Assembly (NCBI GenBank): GCA_016758905.1
Contig: JAEPQZ010000011.1
Coordinates: 434,001-498,000 of the forward strand
Direction: 5' to 3'
DNA: 64,000 nucleotides
DNA from: Umbelopsis isabellina
Taxonomy: Eukaryota; Mucoromycota; Umbelopsidomycetes; Umbelopsidales; Umbelopsidaceae
In this document: positions 27,060 to 37,864 of the stretch, piece by piece
Position numbering within the stretch: position 1 is the stretch's first letter
Layout: the number at the start of each line of letters is the position of its first letter
The notes under the pieces: model-generated
Database searches by the model: none
What the model was told of the DNA's origin: nothing
The model's input: only the letters and a program-made list of their open reading frames with translations
Program-made: the position numbers and the translations under genes

Positions 27060-28086
27060 TCAAGTGCGATGTATCTTGTTTTGAAGCGCTCGGTTATCCA
27101 CACTTTCAAGCTCCACGATGCTACAAACACCACGGGTTGTATTCCAATTAGTTACAAATTGTCTTTTTTAGTTGCTTTTAAATTCATAACGTCACTTACC
27201 CACTCAATAGAGCACGAATCTTATTAAGTTGTTCTGCCATCTGATTCACTTGTTCTTGGCCAACAGGTATTGATGTCACCTCAACGAGCCACTGGTGTTC
27301 GTTGTCATGAAAAGGTTGCAGAGAATTGACGTCCCATCGTTTTGATAGCTAAAATTAAGGAGGTTTGAATACCACGGTCCTTACCAAAAATATTCTAAGA
27401 CCTGTCATCATGCGACCGTCCTTTGCAAGGTTTAAAAAATCATTTTACCTTGTATAATCTAGTCACTGATATGCGTACATTGTCCTGATAAGCAAACACA
27501 AAACCTTGCCGGGCAAATTCAAATGCGAACGTATAGCACAATGATCTCACGAAGCGAAGGGCGTCGCCTCCTACTTTAGCCTGCGTCACAGGTCTCACGG
27601 TTACTGTTCTGCCACGTTGAGGCTCAGGATATCCTTGTAACACCAAATACCTGTAATATAAACATAACGCAATGAGTAAACTAAAGCAGCCATGCAATTC
27701 ACAAGCATAGGTCACGATGGTTCTGCCAGGTGTCAATATTATCGGGTGAATGCTTACCATTCTCGATGTTTTAAGCTCTTTTGCTTTTCGTTACTGATAG
27801 TAGCATGTAACCGAAGAAGTAAATCGTCGTTACGCGCTGGTCCGGCAGCTGTTTGAACTATAAAGCATGTTATGGTGAGCAAATATATCAATGAGACTTG
27901 TACGCCGAAGTGCAGAAGTAGCAAGGATTGAAAGTCACCTGTTGGACTGAATCCAATTTGATGCTCGAACAGATCGAGCTGTGAATCTTTACCGCACATG
28001 CCCACTAATCGCCGCAAAAGCGAATCTTTTGCTTCTTCGGTAGTCAGTATACCGTGTAATAGACATTCATAACTTCCAGAGGACAT
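27060..28086 (-). CDS. MED18: Mediator head subunit MED18
   Basis: A subunit of the Mediator head that, in yeast, pairs with MED20 on RNA polymerase II transcription. Five exons: 27939-28086, 27758-27857, 27449-27650, 27200-27348 and 27060-27120, 219 residues, all phases closed. It opens with YECLLHGILTTE, then RLVGMCGKD and DLFEHQIGFSP, the conserved N-terminal part of Med18. GGDALRFVRSLCYTFAFEF and the ending GIVELESVDN also fit the family's barrel fold and C-terminus. Length is close to animal MED18 and shorter than yeast Srb5. The gene is head-to-tail behind SAC3 with only 169 bp between the coding regions. A second Mediator gene (MED12) in the same window is probably coincidence. Confidence 0.85.
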
Positions 28087-28255
28087 GTTTCCTAGTGTCG
28101 AAGTGCAATGACAATATTAAGCGCGACGGGCCGTCCCTGTAGGTTTCGTGACTGTCGTAGGTAAAGTGTTATTGCGGCCATTGATCGAATTGTCTTGATC
28201 CAATTTTTTTATTACTGTATGTACATTGATTTGTAATTTTACATATATTAGCTAT

Positions 28256-31200
28256 TCAAGAGGTAGGGATGTGTACTTTGTTGCTAAGGGTGAGCCCATC
28301 CATTGGGTATTTTCGTTTCTTGACTGATTTAACGCTTTTTTGCAAAATATCGATAGCTTGTTGTTGAAACAGTTCAATTTCGCCTCTAACCTGCGTGTCA
28401 TTCGCAGCCGTAGCTTTGCATTCTAGAAGCTGGTCCTGTATTTCATGAAAAGCTGTACCAGTAACTATAGAGAACGCATGACACATTTCTTACAAATAAT
28501 AGCGTCAGTTTTTGAATGAATACGGTGGAGTACATGTAAATGCTTGTCTAAAAATACCTTGTGCCGTAGATGGAACTGTCAATTTTGGCAAGTTGAATTG
28601 AATCTGGGAGATCCACTCGGTATGCAAGAGATAGAGATCCGCACTAATGAAATACAGATGGTGAGTGGCGGCTGCTATATCAGGCTCGCATTCTGATATC
28701 CTACCTAGTAATTGTTCTTCCAGAGAAAGGTCGCGTTTTCATATTTGGCAACATGTACGTATCATAGAATACCCCATTATTTATGATTGAATTAAGGTGC
28801 TTCATGGCCGTGTTGTGAATAGACACCAGATGATTAAGTCCTTGGACTGTATTTTCTACGGTATCTTTGGACAGAGTTTTAGATCTTGTTGAATACAGAA
28901 GGCTTTCAATTTGGGATTGTACTTACTCGGAGCCTGTGACATTTGCTGATAGATATACGCCATACTCCAGTTCATGATCTCCCATAATTTTTGCATGGTC
29001 ACTAAATTTATACAACACGTCAATTAACAAGAAACGTCAAGATATTCAACTTATCTAAAAATGACATACCTTCAACTTTAGGTGTTTTGAAAAGTGGCGC
29101 AGGTTTTCGTCCGGTTTTTCCTAACCATTCTATAGAGCTTGGCAGTTCCTCGCATGCATTTTGTGGTGTCATGATTACTACACGGTAGTCGGAGACGACG
29201 CTGCTGTTATATACGTTGATTAGCTGAGGAATTAGTTTGCTCAGGTCTTCATCCAAATTTTGCTGAAAGGGCCAATACAAAATCAGAACAGGCGCACGGA
29301 ATTGCGGCATGGTTTGATGTAGCTGCTGCAAAAATGCATGAAATCTAGTCTTCTCTCGAGTCCAATATTCAGAGCTGAATGAATGGCGATGCACTGTCAG
29401 TAAGTAGGAAGGGTTTTGCGAACCATATTGGATGTTTGCATCACTTACTCTTCAATATCGCCATACTGCTGCTGCCTTTGATCTGACAGCTGGAATATAA
29501 TAGCCCCGGTATTTGAAAGTGACTATCGTATCAGGGATAAGAAGTGAGTTACTGCTATACAGATATATTGAAAGGAATAGAAAAATATATGTAAAAACAT
29601 CCATACCTTGTCATCGACTGTGCTATCAGAAGTAGTTGCATTGAAGACGAAGTCAAGTTGTGGATGTTGAACACGTTTCATCCCAGAGACTGCATCTATG
29701 TCGAATTTGTGTAATAGCCACTGTGCAGGTTGGCTGGTCCATGACTCCATACATATTAGCAATTGCCATTGCTGTGGCTTTGATGTCATGCTGTTCGTGG
29801 AACTCGCGGGTAATAAATCAGGGTATAAATATTTTGCAAAATCAACCTTTTGCCATAACTGATCTCTCCACTTGGACTCTTGCTCGACATCTCTAATCAA
29901 CTGTTCGGTATACATTTCAATGTCTTCGTATTCAGTACCATTGGGATTGTGCTGTATTTTTGGGGGAGTTGAGTTCATGTTGATATCTTCTTGGATGTTC
30001 AGTCTGGCCAACACGATAGGATTGGCAACATGCATGCGTGAAAGTGTTTGGCGAATCTTCTCCAGTCTTTTTGCTTCAGCTTTTCGTTCACTAACTTTCT
30101 TTTGCGTCCGTGCACGCCACACGTTGACGACTCGTTTCATACGCGTCAGATCAAAGTAGCGAGCAAATGCAATCTGCCGAACTTGTTGTTGCAGAACCTC
30201 CTCTATCAGCTCGTTGCAAAGCTTACGTTGTAGCTGAGAGACGATAGCCATTTTTCGTGTTTGTGCCAAAAACTTGAGCTGTGCCTCTTCATCAGCTTTC
30301 TTTTTAGCCAACTCTTCTTCCTCAGCCCTTCTTTTGACTTCCTCTAATTGTCGTAGGCGCTCGGCTTCCGCAGCTCGAGCTGCTTCCGTTTCCGCTTGCA
30401 ACCGCCTTTTTTCAGCTTCTTGTTTGCGCTTGTTCTCTTCTGCTTTCGCCTTTTCTGCCATTTCTAGCTGTCGCTTAGCTTCTGCCAGCTGCCTTTCGGC
30501 CTTTTCTGATGCCTCTTTTTGTGCTTGAAGCTTCTCGGCATCGCTTTGCTGGTTTTGCTGCGATGCTGAAGGTTTATATTTCTGCTCCATAGCTTCTACA
30601 TTAGCTCTTGCGAAGAAACCTGCTTTCAATTGAGCTGGAAATGTTGGAGCAGCCTTAACTGCAGGAACGATTGATTTGTTTGGTATAGATGGGGCTGTCT
30701 CTCGCCGTGTAGATGATGTAAACTGTGAGAAATATGGAGTCGTTTGAGCATTTTGAGATTGAATGATTGGGGCCTTGATAATGGGTACGGCATTGTTTGT
30801 TCTGATTCGCACCGCGCCTCCCAATCCACTGCTAATAATTTGACTATAAGACATCCCAGCTTTCTTTGGTTCCACCAAGAGATGTGACTTTTTCGTCTTG
30901 GGATTCGACAATGGCTCTGTATCATAAATTAGCTCTGATATCACAAGTTGATTGGTAAAAGAAATCTTCTCTTACCAATGAACAACTGCTTCCTAGTCCC
31001 TGTCAATGTGACCGTGCTGAACTGCAAGGTTGGAACCGGTTTACTGTAATCAACCGGTATGCCATAAAGTTCGGCTTCTTTAATACAGTCTTCGACAGTG
31101 TCATATCCAAGCATTTGTCGCACCGTTTCCGCAGACAGCCCAGAATATCTCGCATGATATGACTTGTTCATGGCTTTCATAGCACCTTTGCGGATATCAG

Positions 31201-32684
31201 GAAAATGTGATTCAAGCATGCAAGCCATTAAAAATGTGGTTTCTCTGTCAGCAACCAGCTTGAAGAAACGAGTGAAGAAGTTCTGTGCAGCTTCACAATT
31301 CGTGGGCTTGTTTCGGCGAGCTGAAGTACCCATAATCTCATTATTCCTCTGTGCAAGAGCATGGAAATCAAGTGCTCGTTGAACAAGTGGATGCTTGAAA
31401 ATTGGAAGAGGGAGCGTTTGAGCCCAACGAACAGTATCTTGATCTCGAATGTAGGACAGAATTTGATATGCTCTGAATTCTGGCTCGTTTTCACTTCGAA
31501 TGCCAACCTTATTCAGATCATCATAGAATTGTGCCAAGCTGACCAAAACTGCGACACCAAATGATGAATACCATGGCATATTATGATCAACTGATACAGT
31601 ACCTACCTTTACGAAGTTGTTCAGTCTCCTGTTGTTCACTGAATTTTTCTTCATCCAGCTCACACATCTCATGAAGTGACAAGATGTGAAATCGTGCAAT
31701 GCGTTCGTGTGCAAGCACTGCATTCATATCCTTGATGTTTTGTACACCAAAATCCTTTCTTACAGCACGGGTCCTATCTCGTACAAATACATGGCATCTC
31801 TCTATAGGGTTAGATCCGAGCACACTGTTGAAGAGGTAATCCAAAGTACGCTGGGGGACACATGTTTTAGACGACTTTTCATACGAGTACTCAAATCGAG
31901 TCAAGTAAAAATTTACCTCTAAGACAGGAGATGGTCGAACATCTGATGGAAGCTCCTGCTCGTTTCCAGCAGCTGAACGCCGGTACGTCTTTACGCACTT
32001 GGCTGGATCAGCATTGCCCTGCTCATCCTGAGATATACGGTGTCAGTGATTAATCACAAGATGGGCATGCCGTGAGTGTGATGCTTACCTTTTCCAGACT
32101 ATCTAAACCATGCTGTAGCTCTCTTTCTAGGCGCTCAAACTGGGGACACATGTCTTGACATGTACCAGCAAACTTGATGGCGTCCTGCAATTTTCGAGGT
32201 TTGTCTGGATCGTCAATAAGACCCTTCTCAATGGCGATCTCACGTTCGTGCGCACGTTGTTTCTTCAACTGTATCTCATGGTATTAGTTTTGCGTATAGG
32301 CTTACATATCTTAATGACGTTGAGACGAACCTCTTCGTAATGAACCTTTTTCGCGTTGGCATGTGCGGAAAATCTGGCTGCTCTTTCGTCAAGAGTCTGA
32401 CCTTTGCCCCTCGGCTGTGAAACGATCTCATCGTCCGATCCAGGAAGTATGTCGTCGAGTGAGTGATTTAAGGCATTATTGCGGTGATGTGGCTGTTTGC
32501 GACCGTTTCCACGCTTGCTTTGCTGACCTCCTTTATAATTCGGCCATGCGTTGTCGTTTTTGCCAGCCTGTCCGATGGTATGAGGTGTGAAAGGACTACT
32601 GGATCCAGCCTTCGGCCGTCCGCGGCCACTACCTCTGTTTGCTGAGACTGAGGCAGCCCGACCTCTGCTGAGGGACGTATTCAT
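28256..32684 (-). CDS. SAC3: SAC3/GANP mRNA-export scaffold (TREX-2)
   Basis: Scaffold of the TREX-2 complex that links transcription to mRNA export at nuclear pores. Twelve exons: 32331-32684, 32089-32268, 31917-32027, 31607-31850, 30976-31548, 29607-30934, 29449-29522, 29070-29374, 28927-29001, 28705-28864, 28558-28643 and 28256-28488, 1240 residues with all phases closed. Gly/Arg-rich N-terminus (SRGRAAS, RGSGRGRPK) is followed by YEELKKQRAHERE, FAGTCQDMCPQFERLERE and LPSDVRPSPVLERTLDYL, the conserved SAC3 core. A long charged coiled coil (about residues 620-720, many Glu-Lys-Ala repeats) comes next, then a GANP/MCM3AP-like C-terminal part (LDFVFNATTSDSTVDD). Donor GTTCGT (32325-32330) was preferred because only it restores YEELKKQR. 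Confidence 0.92.
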
Positions 32685-33518
32685 AGCCAAGCTGGTTGTG
32701 ATTTTTTAATACTGGCCGCCTTCCACAAAAATGCAGTTGGCTAAAGACTGAAGTCACATGTTGTCTTCCACTAAGGCTGAGCCGTATCCAATTTATCGCC
32801 TATACTATATTGCTTGCATTGAGAACCATCATATAATATTTCTGTCAATCTAATATACTGTTGAAGGTATTTACACGCACGCATGGTTCGTGGTTGTGTA
32901 TGTTTTTTATTGAAAAGAAATATGCCCAACCTTCAATTTTATTGAATGAAAGAAAATCGGAGTAAAAGACTGGCAGCTCATGGCAGATAAGTAGCAAATT
33001 TGAGAAGTTGCCAGTATAGTTTTGTCCCTTGTCTGCGTGTTAACGCGTTTTATACTTGGTAAATACCTAACGTGGTCTTATTTGGAATCTATGGAAGTGC
33101 ACACCAGTAGACCACGATTTACATTCGTTAAGTTCACGATTTCGTAGAACTATCGTAAGTAAGATTTCTGCAATCGCTTGATGACTTGAGACGATTGCAT
33201 GTATATTCCCAAGTATCAAAAATAATAAACACTACTTTGTATTGGACAACATCAATTTGTGGCATTGATCAAATTTTTGGGCTAACATTCCGTCAATGAT
33301 TCATCCATGGAAGTGGCTTTTTGTAATACTAGGATTTCATTCGATTTGCACAAAAGTAGATCCAAGAGGATCGGAAAGAAAACTATTGAAAGAAAAAAAA
33401 GAAGAACGGAGAGACAAGGAAAACGTTTTTGAGTGCTATGAAATTGAAAGGGACGGGGGAATTATTGTATTGTCTTCTGAAAGTTATTGATTATAGACGT
33501 TCATGTCTAATCAACTCA
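32685..33518. other. Spacer, no gene
   Basis: 5' flank of SAC3 and 3' flank of HAP2. AT-rich; the 64-112 codon plus-strand frames here overlap the HAP2 3' part and look non-coding. Confidence 0.5.
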
Positions 33519-34234
33519 TTATTGTTGATCATTCTGGGAGCCATCGTTTTGCTTGTTGTTTTCCAGTTCGGCAATCTCTGCCGCGGCTATTTTACCAAAA
33601 GATTAGTCGAGAAGCGCGAAAGTGCTTCATCTCTAGGTCCATGTACTTACTTAGGAATCGACCACCTGGTCCTCTGGGACGGCGCATGGCGTGTTTGTGT
33701 CGGCTTTCGTGTAAATAAGGCTTACGGCTCTTGGCAAGTCGATTCGCTTCGTCTAATTTGGCTCTAGCAGCCCTTCGTTTCAGTATTCGATGATATTGCT
33801 TTGCATTCACGTAAAGAGGTTCACTTTCTGCTGATTCGGCGTTGAGCATCGATACGGAAGCGCCGGTATCATGCGCTTGCGCTTCTGCTGAACTTTGGCG
33901 AAAACTATTATCGCCGACACCTTGCCCAGGAAAGGGTTGGGATTGATTAAAATGAGGCAGGCGACTGTCATACATTACCGCCTGTTGCGGACGGTGACCG
34001 GACTGAGCCTATTGGAATACAGTACAGTGTTATTGGCTACCGGATATATTTATATTGACATCCTAATACGATGTATAGAATAACGAAAATGATTTTTACC
34101 ATGGCGTGAACTATATCATCGGGTTGATTAGGCATCCTACTTGCCAATGCAGATTGAGGTGTACTATAATGACTCATATTTTGTGCATATTGTTGCTGTT
34201 GTCGCTGTTGCTGCTGTTGGTGAACGTCGGTCAT
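33519..34234 (-). CDS. HAP2: NF-YA / HAP2 subunit of the CCAAT-binding factor
   Basis: DNA-contacting subunit of the trimeric CCAAT-binding factor; in fungi it controls respiratory and other genes. Three exons, 34100-34234, 33651-34008 and 33519-33586, 186 residues. A Gln-rich N-terminus ([14 protein letters not shown]) precedes the core: [20 protein letters not shown], the helix that binds NF-YB/NF-YC, then [20 protein letters not shown], the CCAAT-recognition part, ending [11 protein letters not shown]. Every expected core element is present. The last splice (GGRFL|TAAEIAEL) is confirmed by the family pattern. The upstream in-frame TTG codons were not used; the ATG at 34234 is the first real one. 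It diverges from the TLG2 gene across 192 bp that contain CCAAT boxes. Confidence 0.95.
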
Positions 34235-34426
34235 AGCGCAAGACGACAGACTATTGGGCGGTCTTCTGGAAACAATAGCGCGCAAAATGATTCGCTATGC
34301 TGAAAACTTCAGCCATTTGCTCACAGCTTCAGCCGACACGTGATTTCAAAGTTATGCCGTATACGGGGCTGCTATATTGGGGGGTACGACCAAGCCCAAG
34401 TATTAGTAGGGTACCTAGCGTTCTAA
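34235..34426. promoter_or_regulatory. Divergent HAP2 / TLG2 promoter with CCAAT and E-box motifs
   Basis: 192 bp between two start codons. It holds ATTGG (reverse of CCAAT) at 34253-34257 and 34376-34380, and a palindromic CACGTG E-box at 34337-34342. Binding by the HAP complex is inferred from the motif only. Confidence 0.5.
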
Positions 34427-35751
34427 ATGGCTACGAGAAGCCGAACATTATTATTTCTACAATACAGAAATACGCTGGCGCGATCATCGCACCGGTCGGG
34501 AGAAGGAGCCGCTTCGTATCAGTCTGATGCAGAAACGGCCGGCTTGATAGACAGCTCCGACACGGTCATCGAGATGTCGACCCTGCCACCAAAATGGTAA
34601 CAGTTTCAACGAAAAGTAGCTCACCCAACGTTTGAGAAGCCCACTAACGCTCCTTGGATGTCTATTTATTTTATTGTGTAGGGTTGACATTGTAGATGAA
34701 GTGGAAGAAGATATAAGGTCAATCAAGGATAATAGTAAGTTTTTTGCCAAAGACTGACATTGCCCTTCAATGGCCACGAAGCTCATATTTTACAAAGTAT
34801 CTCGCTTGGAGATTATGCACAAAAAGCATGTTCTACCCGGTTTTGATGATAGATCTTCTGATGAAGCGGCAATCGAAGAACTCACAGACGATATAACTAG
34901 GGTAAGAATAGAGTCTTAATCACTTGAACATCATCATACCTTCTAAGAGAGTTTAAAATTTGTAGCAATTCCACGCAGCGAAGAATAAGATAAAACGGAT
35001 TGGAGTGGAAGGGAAGAGAGGCTCGTCCCAGCATGAACAACAAATGAGTACTAATGTTCAGTCGAGCCTGGCAACCAAAGTACAAGAGCTATCTTCTAGC
35101 TTCCGCAAAACCCAATCCTTATATCTACAGAGTGAGTAATTGCAAAGCTTATAGCAAATTTTGGGTGGTCAAGGTTAACAAAAACAAATTAGAAATGCAA
35201 GGGCAGGAAAATCGGAAAAACGATATTTTGGGTTTAGAGACAGGATTGAGCGCTGAGGCTGCGGATTTACTATTGACTGAGGATACAAGCATGGTATGAA
35301 CCAAAAGTTAGAGAATGTGTAACAACGGCTTCGTATTTAATATCGATCGTTTAGGGATTCACCGAGTCACAGCTGGCAATGATAGAATCCAGCGAAGCTG
35401 CTGTAGATCAACGTGAACGAGAAATCAATCAAATCGCGAAATCTATTTATCAACTCGCTGACATTTTTCGAGACTTGCAAACGCTTGTCATTGATCAAGG
35501 AACACTTCTCGATCGTATAGACTTTAATATTGAACAAACTAATGTTCATGTACAACACGCCGTGGTGGAATTAGATCAAGTAAGTGTGGATATGAAAAAT
35601 AATGTTTATTACTGTCGTACTGAACAGTTTTGTTTTATAGGGAGCTAGATATCAGAAAAAGACAAGAAATCGGAAGCTCATTTTGCTTTTGATACTTGTA
35701 ATCATGCTACTCATTGTTATATTAGTTTTTAAGCCAAAACGGTCTAGATAA
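34427..35751 (+). CDS. TLG2: Qa-SNARE syntaxin, TLG2 / syntaxin-16 type
   Basis: A t-SNARE of the trans-Golgi and endosomes needed for endosome-to-Golgi fusion. Seven exons: 34427-34596, 34682-34734, 34798-34901, 34966-35131, 35193-35293, 35355-35579 and 35641-35751, 309 residues. The N-terminal peptide MATRSRTLLFLQYRN is the Sly1/Vps45-binding type of Tlg2 and syntaxin-16. LPPKWVDIVDEVEEDI is the start of the Habc domain. The Qa-SNARE helix runs from about residue 205 to 268 (REREINQIAKSIYQLADIF and VIDQGTLLDRIDFNIEQ). A single C-terminal membrane anchor (LILLLILVIMLLIVILVF) ends in KPKRSR. All introns are short and in phase. Confidence 0.93.
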
Positions 35752-35923
35752 CCATGTATTATATCGAAAATTGGACAACACAATACCCTCGTTTCTTATC
35801 TACCTCCCGCTTTCAGTTCAGAAGTTATTATCTTCTGTTTATTTGTAATAACTTGCTCAATTTTCTATCCACTTCTATAGTTTAACAGTGAGAAAATAAA
35901 CTGCAATGCATATTGCATTGCTA

Positions 35924-37496
35924 CTATTCTGGTGTCATCAACAAGATTTGACATGCTCCAGCGTTGAGCTTGATTTTGTAACTCTCTGTATACTCTCCTA
36001 ATTCCTTGGCTTCCCAAACATCAAAGAGATGAGCTCTGGTTATACCAATATCAGAAAATGAAAATGAAACCTCATGCGAAGTTCCATGCAACAATGGATA
36101 TATATGTACATTAAATAGGCCAACACACATTCTGCCATCTGGAAGAGCTTTCCACCACACTTGTTTTCGATTCTGTTGCGCATTTCCTGAGCCAATAGGC
36201 TTCGCCATCACACCGCTTTGCTGAATCATTAAAATATCAGGATGGTTCAGCATTTTGACATATTTGTCGGGGATCATCCTTGGATCTGCTCCTAGGCAGA
36301 ACACAGAGCTCACCAGAGCCCAGAATGATATGTAAGAGCGACGAATATCATCGGACCACAGTCCGTCTACACACTGCCCATCAACCGTCATACCAACCTT
36401 GATAGAGCATTAGCAATAATAAGTTAGAATATGACGATAGCAATCTCACACCTACAGCAACAATATCCAAATCCACAAACATGCCGTGGTCTTTGCCAAC
36501 TAGTCCGGTTTCAGCCCATTTCTCAGTTAATGCCATGCGTTGAAATACACGATACGGCGTGGTCATCGATTTCGTTGAATACGACTCAATATCAATATAG
36601 ACTCTTGCTCCATTACAGATAGTCACCCAATCTTCCGCATAAGAGGGATCTAAATACCATGAAATTTCCATCCAAATATTGTGCCTTTGGAATCCCGTTG
36701 CCATCATACTTAGGCATTCCCTATTATCAGGAGATTGAAATGGATACCATGGATCGCCACCACCAGGTCCGCAACCATCCACTTTAACATATCCGACTCC
36801 CCACTCTGCAAATAAATCGGCGATAGAGTCGTAGTACTTCATTATAACATCGCTGTACTGGTCTGGAGCGTATGTCGATCCTTTGAAACCATTACCATCC
36901 TTCCTGTTTGCTGCCAAGTCAGCCAATAGCACATCAGTACCTAGCACTTTTGCCTTATTGTCTATGGCATCTGCCCGTATACCAGGTAAAATATATAACC
37001 CAAGCTTGTGGTCATTTTTTGCCAAATAATCTGACAATGCTTTCATTCCATTTGGAAATAAGTCCTTGCGGTACCCCCAACGACCGTATTCGTCGCAGCC
37101 CTCTGACCTAAAGCAAAAGATTTTAGCAAACTAGGCAAGCAGCAAAATGAACCACAACAACTGCCACCAACCATCCGGAATCAAGATTGATATATTTGTA
37201 GCTTGGAAATCGCTGTTTCATCACATCTGATATTTCTTTGATGTTATCCTCATTAAACCTACGGAGTACAAAAGTGTTACAAGACCATACGTGGCAAGTG
37301 CATGGTTGCCCACGCCAGTAGTCCAGTAAAAAAACTATATCTCTTACCAAGGTTTAATATGACGACCACCATAGCCAGACACCTTGTCTAATAGTTGAGT
37401 TGACCACGTTGAGAAGCCTAAAATAGGCTTGTCCGGTTTATACTGGGGATTTGGCTGTGTGCTACTGGTAACACTTGAGTTAGACTGAATGCCCAT
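35924..37496 (-). CDS. GH27 alpha-galactosidase-like glycosidase
   Basis: A predicted glycoside hydrolase that would remove terminal alpha-galactosyl (or N-acetylgalactosaminyl) groups. Four exons: 37348-37496, 37172-37258, 36456-37107 and 35924-36397, 453 residues. Clan D signs are seen in order: LGFSTWST (family start LGWNSW), INLDSGW, CDEYGRWGYRKDLFPNGM, YVKVDGCGPGG (nucleophile Asp in the KxD motif), MFVDLDIVAVG and the C-terminal beta domain. Several motifs deviate from the commonest forms, such as DLDIVAVG in place of DPDMLxVG. No clear signal peptide precedes the ATG at 37496. An alternative start at 37612 with an extra intron (donor after 37564) would add about 28 residues. Substrate is therefore uncertain. 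Confidence 0.8.
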
Positions 37497-37864
37497 AAGC
37501 CAGAGAAACAGGCGACACTTGTCACTACGTAATATAGAGTAAATCGTAATATGATTTACCTCTTAGATTCGTCCACGAACGATGGGAACTGTGATGGGTG
37601 GGGGTGGACCATATATGTACTAATGTAGCGGAGAAGAATCTCACGTCAAGTGAGTGCGCTCGGTGCATATCAGGGTTCCCTTTTTTAATACTCTTTATTT
37701 TAACACTGATCCTGTGAGTGATGACCCCAAAAAGTGTTGCCATTCTGCCATTATTTTTGTATTAAACCTCAATATTGTCTCAACAGTTAACGATCTTACT
37801 GTCTTGCTCTTGCACTACTGTTTGACCAACCATCGCTCTGCAAAAAGTAGCGCATTTGTAGATA
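37497..37864. promoter_or_regulatory. Divergent region between GH27 and GEA genes
   Basis: About 370 bp between start codons. It may hold an upstream exon of the GH27 gene (ATG at 37612). No specific regulatory motif was recognised. Confidence 0.4.

Noticed and set aside
28885-28926. Shorter SAC3 intron (42 nt) using an AG at CAACAAG
   Set aside because: It breaks the reading frame; the 62-nt version ending at CCAAAG closes the phase.
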